A stretch of DNA of 64,000 nt from Schizochytrium sp. TIO01 (taxonomy: Eukaryota > Sar > Bigyra > Thraustochytrida > Thraustochytriidae). Location of the stretch: positions 950,001-1,014,000 of the forward strand of contig SMSO01000036.1 of the NCBI GenBank assembly GCA_004764695.1, read 5' to 3'. The notes below the pieces were generated by a model. The model was not told the origin of the DNA, did no database searches, and saw nothing but the letters and a program-made list of their open reading frames with translations. Positions within the stretch are counted from its first letter, which is position 1; each line of letters opens with the position of its first letter. This document shows, piece by piece, positions 19,199 to 30,400 of the stretch. A program made the position numbers and the translations under genes.

Positions 19199-20878
19199 CT
19201 ATTGAGAGAAAGGAAGAAGTAGAGCAAAACATTCAGTATGCCCCTTTAACTTTGCTATATCAAGAGCAGTCTCATTAAAATCATTAACAACATCAGTCGC
19301 AGCCCCTTTCTCAAGCAAGAATCGAACTATATCGGGGTGATTATGAAGTACTGCGCCATGAAGAGGCGTCCGATCTCCTGCAGACTTTTGATTCACCAAG
19401 GCGCCACGTCCCACTAGCTCTCGGCAGATTTCCAAGCTGCCACAAATTGCTGCTGCACGCAACGCGAAATGACGAGCACCTTCAGGATCAGTTTCTGCTC
19501 CGCAGTTAAGTAAGGCTCTCACTGTCTCTAGATGTCCATTCTTTGATGCAAGAACAAGAGCAGACAATCGCTCTGAGCAAGATGTGGTTACGTTTGGATC
19601 GACTTGTAGGTCTCTCACCAATTCCCTGATACGTTGAGTGTCACCTATTTCCGCAGCTAAAAGGAGTCTTTGTACACCTAGATCCTCTCCATCATCACTG
19701 TCCACGCTATCAGAAGATTCATTCAAATCCTCCTCACCGTCGTCATCCTCGTCGATATTAGATTCTTCTGTAAACAGCTGTTTTGATAAAATCACATACG
19801 GCTTATTTTGCGGGGAGGTATCGTCAATTGAGAATCCAAGGCCTCTGTAGAACCGCATCGCTCGATCATTTTGGCGAAAGCATGTGAGCATAATCCAGTC
19901 CATTTCCCAATAGCAGGCAACCCTTTCAGCAAGCCTCATGAGGAAAGATCCCAAGCCTTTGTGCGCAGCCAAAACCAAATCGATTTGGATTTCATAGACA
20001 TAAAGCACAAGGGCTTCGTGCTCCAGGAGAAAGCGAAAATTTAGAAACCCTACAATCACACCCGATTCATGGTGTCGAGCCACTAAGAAACGTGAAGAGC
20101 CACTTTGAAATTGGGAAAGTTTTTTCTCTGGGTTCCATCTCCCTCTTGCTTGTTCATAGAGTCCACGCATATTCCTTTCTGTTAGTTCCAAACATGTTTG
20201 GATAGTACCTTCTTGCATACCAGCAGATGGAGCTTCAAACTTGATATCAAAAGACATCGTATCAAATCTATAGGAATGAAGATCGGGGAACTCAAACAAG
20301 ATGTCTCGCACTTGCCTGTTGGAAGACACATCGCTATTGACATATTTAGCCCGGTTCAGACGACGCTTCTGAAGAGCTTTACTATCTCCAGCCTCCATGT
20401 CTTCGATTTCATCCATTTCAGCCTCCTCCTCAGAAAGAATCTCGTTATATATATCTTCTGGACATTTATATTCACTTTGCTGCTGCATTTCCAATACTGC
20501 TTCCAACAGATCTGGCCGTTGCTGGAAGAGCTGCATGAGTTTTCTTTGTTGCCACTTTCGGCGAATACGACGCCCCTCTGGATTCTGATTAGATCCAAAC
20601 ACAACCTCGCGTCTAACAGACTTTGAACGCCTCGGTTGACGTAGAAACACCATATCTGTCAAATGGCTTCTTGATTTTAATCTCGCACGTGCAGACGTAT
20701 ATTCAATTCCACGGAGCATCTCTGCAGCACCACGTGAGAAAGTCAGGCTTTTGTGGCCATTTCTTTCGTCGTCTGCACCGTTTCTATCTTCCCGTTGCTG
20801 GCCATCCATCTTGGTCGCGGAGAACGGTTTGGCGTTGAAATTGACTCGAACCTCAGAAAATAACCCAGCCCTGCTCAA
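19199..20878 (-). CDS. NAA40: NatD (NAA40)-type N-alpha-acetyltransferase fused to ankyrin repeats
   Basis: 559 aa. The GNAT domain spans about 205-368 and follows NAA40: an ELTERNMRGLYEQ helix (231-243), a region with W248 and SRFLVARH, FLNFRF, the VLYVYEIQID strand (291-300), the acetyl-CoA loop HKGLGSFL (306-313), LTCFRQNDRAMRFYRGLGF (331-349) and IDDTSP (351-356) followed by YVILSK. NAA40 acetylates the N-terminal Ser of histones H4 and H2A. An acidic linker (370-400) leads into about four ankyrin repeats (401-555), which the known animal and yeast enzymes lack. The N-terminal ~190 residues are basic then acidic, suggesting nuclear targeting. Translation may start at Met1 or Met24. The acetyltransferase assignment is strong; substrate is inferred from the family. 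Confidence 0.88.
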   Translation of the reverse strand: MSRAGLFSEVRVNFNAKPFSATKMDGQQREDRNGADDERNGHKSLTFSRGAAEMLRGIEYTSARARLKSRSHLTDMVFLRQPRRSKSVRREVVFGSNQNPEGRRIRRKWQQRKLMQLFQQRPDLLEAVLEMQQQSEYKCPEDIYNEILSEEEAEMDEIEDMEAGDSKALQKRRLNRAKYVNSDVSSNRQVRDILFEFPDLHSYRFDTMSFDIKFEAPSAGMQEGTIQTCLELTERNMRGLYEQARGRWNPEKKLSQFQSGSSRFLVARHHESGVIVGFLNFRFLLEHEALVLYVYEIQIDLVLAAHKGLGSFLMRLAERVACYWEMDWIMLTCFRQNDRAMRFYRGLGFSIDDTSPQNKPYVILSKQLFTEESNIDEDDDGEEDLNESSDSVDSDDGEDLGVQRLLLAAEIGDTQRIRELVRDLQVDPNVTTSCSERLSALVLASKNGHLETVRALLNCGAETDPEGARHFALRAAAICGSLEICRELVGRGALVNQKSAGDRTPLHGAVLHNHPDIVRFLLEKGAATDVVNDFNETALDIAKLKGHTECFALLLPFSQ

Positions 20879-21583
20879 AGACCCAACGCTGGCAAATTAA
20901 TCGATTCTTAGCTCAGTCTGAATTTGCCGTGTGATCAAGGAGTAGCAAGATTAGGTTTCCCTCGGCCAAGACGGCGTTTACTTTGAGCGTCTGTGAGGAT
21001 ACCACGGTTCACAATGTCCTCTACGCAATCTCAGTAGTCTCAGTAGTCACAGTAGTCAAGATAACACAAGCCCTTTACTAGGTAGTGTATTGTCTTATTA
21101 AGACCTACTACTAGCTAGAGTAGCCTCTGACTTGAGTTTTTTCTAAAATGAAAAGTATTGCTAGGAGCTAGAGACACAGTGGCAATGAAGCTAATCCTTC
21201 CATGATAACTAAGCCTACTTTAACTTCTAGATTAAAAGTCAAGAACAGGTTGAGTTCTCTGTCATTTTATGAGGGTTCTAATATTCTAAAGTTTGTATAA
21301 TCATGCTCACTTTGTATTAAGCTGGAATTAATTCGCAAATCAATTGAGAACAACGAATAAAACAAGAATTTCTAGCTATAGAAGAAAAATTTGGCTTAGC
21401 ATGAATACTCTCGCTTTAGATCACTTTCAGCTAGGTTTTTAGAGAGTGGTATCAAGACTTTCTAGGCTATACATGACGCATTTACGAAACCCAAACAAGG
21501 AGAAGGGATGATTAACAAAATTTTTACACACCGACCGATCTCACACGGTCGTTGACAATACCCATATGTTATGGCAGCATGAG
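20879..21583. other. intergenic region
   Basis: About 700 bp between two minus-strand genes. It includes three close copies of a TCAGTAGTC-like word at about 21030-21058. AT-rich, no gene seen. Confidence 0.45.
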
Positions 21584-23188
21584 CTAAGCTTGCTTGGTTT
21601 TGTTTCTTTTCGCAATCATCTGGTCTTTTGGAAAGGTCCAATGCAGGAAGCTCAAGAACATAGCGCTTATCAACCATGGTACAAGAGTGTTCCACAAAAT
21701 TGCTTTTCCTAGAGCTGTGTGATTTTCAGGATCAAGACAGCCTCCATCAATCGAAACTGTCAGGGCTGTCGACATTCGTGGACCTAGAGTGAAATTGAGA
21801 ATATGCTCTACGAAACTATGGTCTTTGGGTTGTCGTACGCTCTCTAGTAAATTCAAACGCTCAGTTTCCTCAATTTTGCACGCCGCTGCATGTGCAGCTA
21901 CTCCGGCCTTGTCGTAACCGAACACCTGCTCGGCCAAAGCACCAACAACAATTCCAGATCCTATGCTAATTGTGCTCTGCAACGCGTGATGTGCGCTCAT
22001 AACTCGACCACCAGCGCCGTCTGGCATCAGTTCTGCGATAATAGGCTTCGTGGCTCCGGTGGCTATCCAAGGGATAACAAGTCCCAAGAGAAAAAGCCCG
22101 AAAGCCGCATACTCAAGTGATGATGTACTGACACCAACAAATGTGAAGATTACTATTGGTAAGCGTATAAAACCAGCCACTTGTGCCATATAAATACGGC
22201 CGTGAGAGGGACTTAGCGTAGCAAAATAGTCCCCAACGATTCCTGCGACAAATTGTCCTATTATCATTCCTAGTTGGATTGAATTGCCATAGACACCAGC
22301 CAAAGCATTGCTGACGCCGCCTGTTTGAAACCACATGACTAGAAATGAGAATCCCGCATATGGAAACGTTCCAAAGACGCCATGTAGCACAATCATTTGA
22401 AACGAACGCATCTTAAATACCTCTTTAATACCATCAGCAAAACCTGGTTTTACGTTTCCTGTTTTCATTGGTTTCCCTTGGCGGATTTCGTCATTATTCG
22501 AAGATGACCCTTTAGTGTCCTCCGGTGTAGCCTCTAATTCTAGGCGTTCCAAACGCCGAGTAGTGTCCTCCTGGAGGTCAGCACCCTTCAAAGGTTGGTC
22601 TATAATATGCCCATCATTTAGTTTTGCGAGTTCGGCGCGGCTAGGGAGAAAGTAGTAGAGCGCAGCTGCAACTAGCATGCTCAACATTCCGAAGCTTGAG
22701 ACGAGAATTCGCCAGCTTGTATTCCAGTGCGTGATCACGACGGCACCAAAAATACGCCCAATTGACTCTGAGATACTCACACGGCCAAAGTACTGCCCAC
22801 GGCTTGAGGCGTCAAGCTTGGAAACTACACTACCCATGAGAGGCCTTAGCACCGAGCTGCACAGGCCTGAGATGAATCGGAGGAATAACAGCACTGTAAA
22901 GCTTGAAGCCTGACTCATGAGCATACTGCAAAACCCAACTCCTGCCACAGCGAGAACAAGAAACCTTGTAGGGTCCTGGCTTTCATCCACAAATGGAGCC
23001 CACAGAACGCCAGCGAAGCGCAGTGAGGAGCTTTGCGCTAGCCATATGTAGCCAAGCAAGGTCGGGCTCACATCAAACTCCCGCTCGAAGTTGCGAAACA
23101 ACGCACTGAGGAAAGCCATATCTGAAGTTTTGACGAGAGTGGCCACGACCAGCCCTGTCCACACGCGCCCATAGCTAGATGAGCTCAT
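21584..23188 (-). CDS. major facilitator superfamily transporter
   Basis: 534 aa with twelve predicted membrane helices in two halves joined by a hydrophilic loop (about 205-250). TM1 begins at about 10. The loop after TM2 contains WAPFVDESQDPTR, an MFS motif-A-like position. The fourth-helix region has LRFISGLCSSVLRP. The second half starts at about 262 (FKMRSFQMIVLHGVFG), and a hydrophilic loop of about 65 residues (roughly 420-490) precedes the last helix. The C-terminus is short and basic. Substrate cannot be told; the closest feel is the drug/organic-ion or sugar-phosphate-type MFS groups. Start chosen at the first Met, directly before TM1. Confidence 0.85.
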   Translation of the reverse strand: MSSSSYGRVWTGLVVATLVKTSDMAFLSALFRNFEREFDVSPTLLGYIWLAQSSSLRFAGVLWAPFVDESQDPTRFLVLAVAGVGFCSMLMSQASSFTVLLFLRFISGLCSSVLRPLMGSVVSKLDASSRGQYFGRVSISESIGRIFGAVVITHWNTSWRILVSSFGMLSMLVAAALYYFLPSRAELAKLNDGHIIDQPLKGADLQEDTTRRLERLELEATPEDTKGSSSNNDEIRQGKPMKTGNVKPGFADGIKEVFKMRSFQMIVLHGVFGTFPYAGFSFLVMWFQTGGVSNALAGVYGNSIQLGMIIGQFVAGIVGDYFATLSPSHGRIYMAQVAGFIRLPIVIFTFVGVSTSSLEYAAFGLFLLGLVIPWIATGATKPIIAELMPDGAGGRVMSAHHALQSTISIGSGIVVGALAEQVFGYDKAGVAAHAAACKIEETERLNLLESVRQPKDHSFVEHILNFTLGPRMSTALTVSIDGGCLDPENHTALGKAILWNTLVPWLISAMFLSFLHWTFPKDQMIAKRNKTKQA

Positions 23189-24986
23189 TGTGATTTTCTT
23201 CGGGATTTATTCTCGTGCGCAAATCCACAACATTGACACAACGAGATTCTCATTCCAAGGTTCTATTCATTATCTTGTCTTCTTTTCATTTCTAAATATT
23301 ACTAATTTCCAATAGGTAACACCTATTAGAAAAGTAGTCTGACCACACAAAGATTCGCTTATTGCCGATACTTATTCAAATTATCGCAATCAAACCATGC
23401 CGGAATGGTGAATACAGCTCAAGTACCCTCATTCAATGCTTCCCCCCCAAAGGCTTTAGTTTAGAATACGTGTGATGGGTTCTTGGACACTGCGGTAACA
23501 TGTTAAAAATAAGTTTGTAACTTCAAAAGTAAAACTTAATGAAGTGAGTATCAAATGATTGATCAGAACAATTGTGCACAATGATGCAACTTAGAGAATA
23601 GTGTTCCAGTTGATGACGAAGACGCAGCGTTAAAAAGAAACACTATAGGTTTCTGGGCATTTATTCGATTTATATGATCATGCAGAATCTTAAATTTAGA
23701 CCTGCTGAAGAACATTTCGTCTTTATGATCTTGCAAAGGAGGGGTTTTAAAGAAATACTACCCTACAAAGCTTAGCCTTAGATGAAACAGGGCCACGGCA
23801 TTATGAAGATGACATAGTGTTAGGTTTGAAAGCTAGGATGTTTAAAGACCAATTTGCTGACCACACTGGTCAGAGCTATTTCATCCTTAATCGTTACCGG
23901 GTAACCAACATCATTAACTCACCACGTACCACGCTATCAAACTCATTAGGCAGAGGTACGGAACAGATATATATTTAAACCTAGGTAAAACACATGAAAA
24001 TAATTATTACCTTCAAGTTGGTAAAAAGCCAAGTGTTCGGAATAAAAAAGTAAATAAATATATAAGCGAACTTGAATGAATTATCGACCCTGAAGTTCGA
24101 CTGGAAGACAGTCGGTCCGAGAGTGGTGTATCTACATTTCAGATTACTCTTTTATAAAAAAAACCAATGTGATTAATAGCTGATTTCCTAGTTTACTTTG
24201 AACGATTGACCTTCGATTTCACATTGGTGCTCTGATCAGAAAGGCAGTGGGGCATCACATCCTCTGCAAGAGTTGAACAACCTGTCCCTTCTGAATGATC
24301 TGTAATATACTAAATTCTAAAAAGAAAAAAGTGTCTCAAGTTATTATAATTACTATCAATAACAGTAGTAACCTTATCAATAATAGGAATAGCTAGTAGC
24401 TAGTAAATGTATAAACAGTGCATTTTTACGAGTTTTTCTTCTTCATAACTGTATGATGAACTCCTCTTTAATTTTTCAAAATAATTATAATTATAATAAA
24501 CATTATTTAGTTAGGCCTACAATAAGAAGAAGAAAAATAGTATCTACTATAGCCACTAAGCCTAATAATAGAGTTTGAGTTTCGTAAAATATTTTAGAAT
24601 AGACCCAATCCTGCACAGTACTAATAGTAGAAGTAGGCAGTATCTAAATTCTTTTACTCTGGTGGAAATTCAGGTGAAAACAAAACAAGTTAAAGCGTTG
24701 TCTTGACTGCAATTTTAGAGGCAGCATGCGACTGAGCAACCTAGTAACTAGTCGACAGTAGTCGGATAAATGCCAGGTTCTTATAATCGTAAATCTTAGC
24801 GAGATAACAATAGTTCTGCACCATTATGACATTTCAGATTGTGCTTGCTATCTATCTGGGTCTTACCACTTTGACAATTTTTCCTTTCTTTTAATTTTCG
24901 CTTTTTCTGCGTTTATCAATTTGCCATCCCATAACTCATCTTCAAATTACCTCGCTACACAAACCATAATCTAAGCTCATTGCGCC
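23189..24986. other. intergenic region between divergent genes
   Basis: About 1.8 kb separating the divergently transcribed MFS gene (-) and the CC1-box coiled-coil gene (+). AT-rich, with several AATAAT/ATAATTATAAT-like stretches at 24,340-24,560. It should hold both promoters. No coding potential seen. Confidence 0.5.
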
Positions 24987-27110
24987 TTGCTCTTGTCCAA
25001 CTGTGACTCTGTGACCGCAAGAAGTATGAAAGGTGGCCGCGGGCCCCGTCTAGACCAACAGCTCTACGCCTCCATACGCGCTCGCCATGATGCGAGCCTT
25101 TCCGAAGAGGTAGACGGCCTCGTTCGTGAGACCAGTGCTCTGCTCACGAAGTCAGCTTCGTCTCCACTCTCCCTAGACGTGTTCTCATCAACATTGGGGT
25201 CTTGCTCGACATCCTCAGCTTCTTCAACAGCTTCATCATCATCTTCGCAAAATGGGGGATCGACCAATCTTGCAGCAGAGTCACCAGTAATCGCAGATCT
25301 CCGCAAAGCCATGAAAATGCTCGAGCAGAAGGAGGCAGATCTGGAGCTTGCAGCCAAAATTGGCGACGCTCTCTTTCAAGAAAATTCACGATTGCGGAAG
25401 GAAAATCAAGGATCTGAATCTTTACGTGATGAATTAGATGCTCGCGAAGACGAGTTAATCGCTGCTAAAGAAGAACTCAGAGCAATGCAACGAAGGTCAC
25501 AGCGCCTGCTAGAAAGCCTCCAAGAGGCAGACGCAACAAACCAGGAACTCGAGACCATGCTCGAGGCTGCTGCACAGCAAGGTTTCACGTTGTCGTCATC
25601 TAGTTCAAGATCCCAATCTCCTCCTCACAGCTCTGTACTCACGAGCTCGTCCGAAGGGGGGATAAAATTCGAGTCCTTTCATCGACTACAGCAAACTTAC
25701 CCAACCCAATCGAATTTGGAAACATCAATACAACCAAATAGCAAAGATACTGATAGCGTTAGTGATAACTACATTAGCGGCAGCAATTCAACGGCGCATA
25801 GTCCGGACATGGGCGAAAACATCGAATCTAGTTATTACAACGATCAAAGCAACAACGAGAGCCCAAATCGGCAACAGCAACAACATCTAGCGAGTGGTGG
25901 CAAACATGGAGAGCAGACGCACATGTTTGTTTCTACAGATACTAAAAGGAACCTCTACGTGGACACATTCCAAAGTACGCACGTAGTACAGCGAGGTAAT
26001 CGACGGAGCAGTCTCGAGTCTACGTCAGGTACCGAAGAGCTTGATATAGCGCTAGCAAGTGTTGAAACCTGGCGGAAGCGAGCTCTGGCTGCAGAGCGTG
26101 AGCTTGAAACCGAACGAAAATCCTCTTTAGAAAATGATAAATCTTTGCAACGCCAAATAGAGAGTCTTCGAACAGAACTCGCCCGTGCAAATCAAGAACA
26201 TGAAAAGCTGATGAAGCGTGAAGCCGACTCTCAGATAGCCTCCAAGCATTATACTGATCTCGAAAAAGAAGTCAACTCTTTGCGCAAAAGAGTAGAGCAA
26301 CTGCAACTAGTTAATGATGATCTCCGAGCAGATCTTGACGAATCCCAGGCTGTTCTTGGTGCGCAACAGCTACATCATCTGCGCTCACCAAGCGAAGGTT
26401 CAAGAGGGGGTCCAAATCATTTACCATCGTTGGAGACCGAACTCCAGAGCCTTGATGTGGATGTGTCTACCCCCCGTACAATAACTCACTCCCCGCCAAC
26501 AACTCCTTCTACGCCCTCATCTGAAGAGGTAGATATGCTGTACTTTCACTTTCACATGACCGCGATGACATGTTTAAGCCAGCTGTCAAAAGCAGGTGCA
26601 GCGGCTGACCATGGTCACAAGTCTATGATTTCTAAAACGGCGCTAAATACAATTAACACTATGGACACCAAAGAAATGTATAAGGACGCAATCGCACGAA
26701 ACATCCCTCCGCATCACTGGATAGGATATATTAGGGATTCCTTTGCCCAGGCACATCTTAAGTCCTTGTTGAAACAGAATGCTCCAATTCCCCGCGAGCT
26801 TGCCGCACTGCGAAGTCCGGGCAACGGGCTCGAAAGTCCTATATACACTGATGTGGACTCAGCCTTCGCGATGCCTTTTGAGGGTAGCCAATCGTATCTT
26901 GAGCCGACCTCTGCTTCTTCACCTCAAACTCCAGTACATAGTCAAAGGAGAAGAAGGCAAGTGAATGGATCACCAACGGTTTTTCAACGCCTTCTACATA
27001 CAATGGCCACATCTCCTTCTTCACGAAATATACGTTCTTCGAGCCAAACGAGACCGGCTTCAGAAAGGCGGTGGATATCATCAACAGCTTCACAAGAAGA
27101 TATTATTTGA
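24987..27110 (+). CDS. coiled-coil protein with CC1-box, candidate microtubule-motor adaptor (BICDR/TRAK-like)
   Basis: 707 aa. Residues 115-133 read KEADLELAAKIGDALFQEN and match the CC1-box (DLxLAAxxGxxLLExN) of BICDR, TRAK/Milton, HAP1 and Spindly, which binds dynein light intermediate chain. It sits, as in those proteins, near the start of a coiled coil (about 100-195), followed by a Ser/Gln-rich linker (195-340) and a second coiled coil (about 350-460). A Pro/Thr/Ser stretch (490-515) leads to a compact helical segment (about 516-600, with MLYFHFHMTAMTCLSQL) that I do not recognise, then a disordered basic tail. Translation may begin at Met1 or at Met14 (25026). The CC1-box match is what I see; an adaptor role for dynein or kinesin cargo is inferred. 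Confidence 0.7.
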   Translation: MLLSNCDSVTARSMKGGRGPRLDQQLYASIRARHDASLSEEVDGLVRETSALLTKSASSPLSLDVFSSTLGSCSTSSASSTASSSSSQNGGSTNLAAESPVIADLRKAMKMLEQKEADLELAAKIGDALFQENSRLRKENQGSESLRDELDAREDELIAAKEELRAMQRRSQRLLESLQEADATNQELETMLEAAAQQGFTLSSSSSRSQSPPHSSVLTSSSEGGIKFESFHRLQQTYPTQSNLETSIQPNSKDTDSVSDNYISGSNSTAHSPDMGENIESSYYNDQSNNESPNRQQQQHLASGGKHGEQTHMFVSTDTKRNLYVDTFQSTHVVQRGNRRSSLESTSGTEELDIALASVETWRKRALAAERELETERKSSLENDKSLQRQIESLRTELARANQEHEKLMKREADSQIASKHYTDLEKEVNSLRKRVEQLQLVNDDLRADLDESQAVLGAQQLHHLRSPSEGSRGGPNHLPSLETELQSLDVDVSTPRTITHSPPTTPSTPSSEEVDMLYFHFHMTAMTCLSQLSKAGAAADHGHKSMISKTALNTINTMDTKEMYKDAIARNIPPHHWIGYIRDSFAQAHLKSLLKQNAPIPRELAALRSPGNGLESPIYTDVDSAFAMPFEGSQSYLEPTSASSPQTPVHSQRRRRQVNGSPTVFQRLLHTMATSPSSRNIRSSSQTRPASERRWISSTASQEDII

Positions 27111-27478
27111 TAAATCAAACTTACATCTGAGCCGCTTCTGCATCTTTAATCCATTTGTGATCGAGCAAACGCTGCATGGTACTTTGAGTCAACAACCTTG
27201 ATCTATAGACGACATATCTACAACTAATACTGACAAAGGTAACTTTATAAATAAATCTCTTCAAAAACACCGATGAGTAGGAAAATATTTTCTGTACAAA
27301 GAATGGGACTATCTAAAGCAAACTATTAAAAATCAAATCTAAACATGAGTCTCAATGCTATTATAAATACACTGGATTTGATTTATTTACCTTTATTTAA
27401 TCTATCGATTGCACCAAGCAACAAGAAACTAAATGTACTGTATAGTAAACTAATATATGCATTATGCGTATAGAAAAT
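27111..27478. other. convergent intergenic spacer
   Basis: 368 bp between two gene 3' ends, very AT-rich. It should contain both 3' UTRs. No gene seen. Confidence 0.5.
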
Positions 27479-30400
27479 TTACAGTAGTGATGACCCATGT
27501 TCATCAACCAGAGATATTAATGTAACATATGCCTTGCAAATACTTTGAGCATAGCAAGGAAGTTTGATTGAGACTCCCTTCAACAATAAGCCAAGGTCAC
27601 TGTCATTGCTGATCTCCTCATCATTAAGGTTTTCTAAGATGTTTTGAACCTCTGGTGGCCTAGCGCGGACTTTCACTTTCCGTCCCTCGGCTGAGACAAC
27701 TTCCATTGCAAAGTATGTCCCTGAAGCCTCTTGAGCTTGTAATACAGATATGACTTCTGATGAAATCGAAAATCGCCATCTCGCAGTTTGACAATTTGCC
27801 TGAGTTTTCTTGGCCCACCCAATCCGACGGATGGTCCCTTTGACGTAGCCTATTTCATCAGATTGATTGGTTTCTTCGTCTTCGAGCTGCCTAGACTTCG
27901 AAAACTGGAGAACGTTCAACTCAACAGGGAGAGAAAGTGATCTCTCAAAGGCCTTTGGAAGTTCCACAAAACGGAACAAAAGTGGCAATACTTGAGTTGC
28001 ATTTCCTTGGCCATTTACAACGCCAGAAAAACCTGTTCTGTCAGGATCATCCGGTATAACACCGGGATGATCCTCACTTCTACACCATGAGACCGTGTAA
28101 TTGTTTTGTTTTTCCTCCAAGGATGATGAATAAGAAGACAGTACCATCTTCCCAATTCGACTTGGGGCACTCTTCATTTCAGTTTCTACAGTACGTTTGA
28201 GACCCCCCTCAGGTGCCCATTTTAGCACTTCGACAACAGATAAAGAATCAGTACAAAATGTGAATCTGGTTTCTTGGAGGACAGAGCGCACGTAGAGCCA
28301 TCCACCAACGATACCAACATCTTTAACAGTTGCATTCATCCGAGCGTCTGGAATGTATAAATGACATACAGTGCAGCTGGATGCCTCCGTCCACGGTGAG
28401 ACAAAAAAGCCTTTCTTGGCAGGGTACAATACTCGGCACAGAAGATTACAACGTCTTTGCACATTTTCAAAGTAGAGGGTGGCTGAGGGGAGGATAGGAA
28501 ATAACGATGCGTGTATCGTAGATTCCAATAAGGTGGTAGATGCATCAGCTGGCAAGAGTAATGTTGAGATGCAACTTTGGTGCACTAAAATATTTGAAGC
28601 TGCAGACAAGTAATCACTCCAATTGATGTGCTTCTGTATGCGCTGGGGTCGGCAAGTCTCTCGTCCACTAAATGGACGAGAGCAAACAGTCCGAAGTTTG
28701 GAAAACTCAAACAGCGAACCATTACCTTCACTAATGGCTCCCATAAATTGAAAGACATGTTGTGGAGCCACTAGAATTTCACAAAACCATTGTTGGGTTT
28801 CCGAAAGTGTCAAAGGAGAGGCGACAAGTATTGAACTGTATCGAGTAGCAGGTGGGGCCAAATTAGCTTCCAGGATCGCCTCTCCATTCTCTACTACCAA
28901 CGCGTCTCGTAAAACGGTTGCCACGATGTAGCCCCGTAAATTTTCAATTGTTTTCCGCGGGGAAGATGGCTCTAAAAGTGATTGCCACACTTCCTCGTCT
29001 TGAGATGGAATTGCGGTCTCTCGCTCAACTTGCTCTGATTTTGCAGAGGAATCGTTAGCGCATACACCAGTCTTTCTAGCTTCCTTTGTCATCACAACTG
29101 AACTAGGCCTAGTCTCTTTTGACTTTGCCCAATCTTTGGTTGGAAGGGCCTCTGGACGGGATGCGTTGTGTTGCTTAATGGTGACGAGACCAGATGCAAC
29201 AATTGTAGAGTGGCGAGACTCAATGCTGCTGGTATGTGGTATAACAACCCAAGGCCAGCGCAAAGAAACGAGGCATTCGTTAAGGTCTGAAGCAACCTCA
29301 GCGCCTTTTAGATGGCCTAATTCCTGCAGCTGTTTTGAAATTAAGTGGTACGTGGAAGGTTCGTGCGCTCCATCTAAATCATGAAAAACTGCTCCTGCTC
29401 CTGATGGCGATTCTGCAATGCTTTCATGTACACCCATTCTGGGAAGGAGGACGCGCACAGGGAGACCCGGTATAAGCTCAAATGATTGCAAGGAATCACA
29501 TTTCTGTTTTCTGCCGTCATCAACAGAAATGACAATTGCATCAAGGACCACGTGTCTGCCAGACCGGGCGGCTTTACTGACATACACTTCGCAATAAGCA
29601 GAGTCCAGCTCGAAGTCTTCACAGTGCGCCTGCTCAGAAAGTCGCTGTGAGAACTTTGACCGTGCTTTGCTCATTAGAGACTGAAGACGCCCCACTATAC
29701 CAGATTGTCGGTTAGCATAAGAGGCAGAACTTGCAATACGACGATGTGATGCTGATTTAGCGGTATCCGATTTATTATCACGGCGTTTGTGATTCATATG
29801 GATAGCCTGGTCTTTTCGTAATAGGGCAGCTACAGTCTCAGCTGATCGAGAGGGTTGCTCTTGCTTGTGTAACTCGGTAGCTATCCATGTAGAGCCTGTT
29901 CTTGTGTGAGAGTCATTTCTCTGATCAGGCTCATGGACATGAGAGTACTTGGGCCCTGAATTCATGTCTTTATTAGAAGATTCCTGTTCAACTTGAATTG
30001 GAGTATCCTCAATATCACTGGGTGGGCTGTGAGTGTGACCAGGCTCATGTTTTATTCGATTGGATTGGGATGGGTAAGGCGCAGTAGCACTATAATCTTC
30101 AGGTAACATTCCAGGGTCATCATCAAGATCCTCAATTTCCTCGATCTCGCCAGTTTCTTCCACAAGAGAGGTTTGCGCCTTACTTATTGGCACGAGACCA
30201 GCACGACGGCGCCGGCGCTTTGCACTCGGACCGTTTCTCTCGTTTTTAGCCAGAGCAGAGCCAAGAAACGCACTTATGCTGCTTATACCTCCGAAGGACC
30301 CATCTAAAGTTTTGCTTTGAGATCTGGCATCATTTCTTGGAACAGCTCGTTGCGGGTGTAGCTTTTGCGACATTCGCGACGGACGGGCCCGCTTGCTAGA

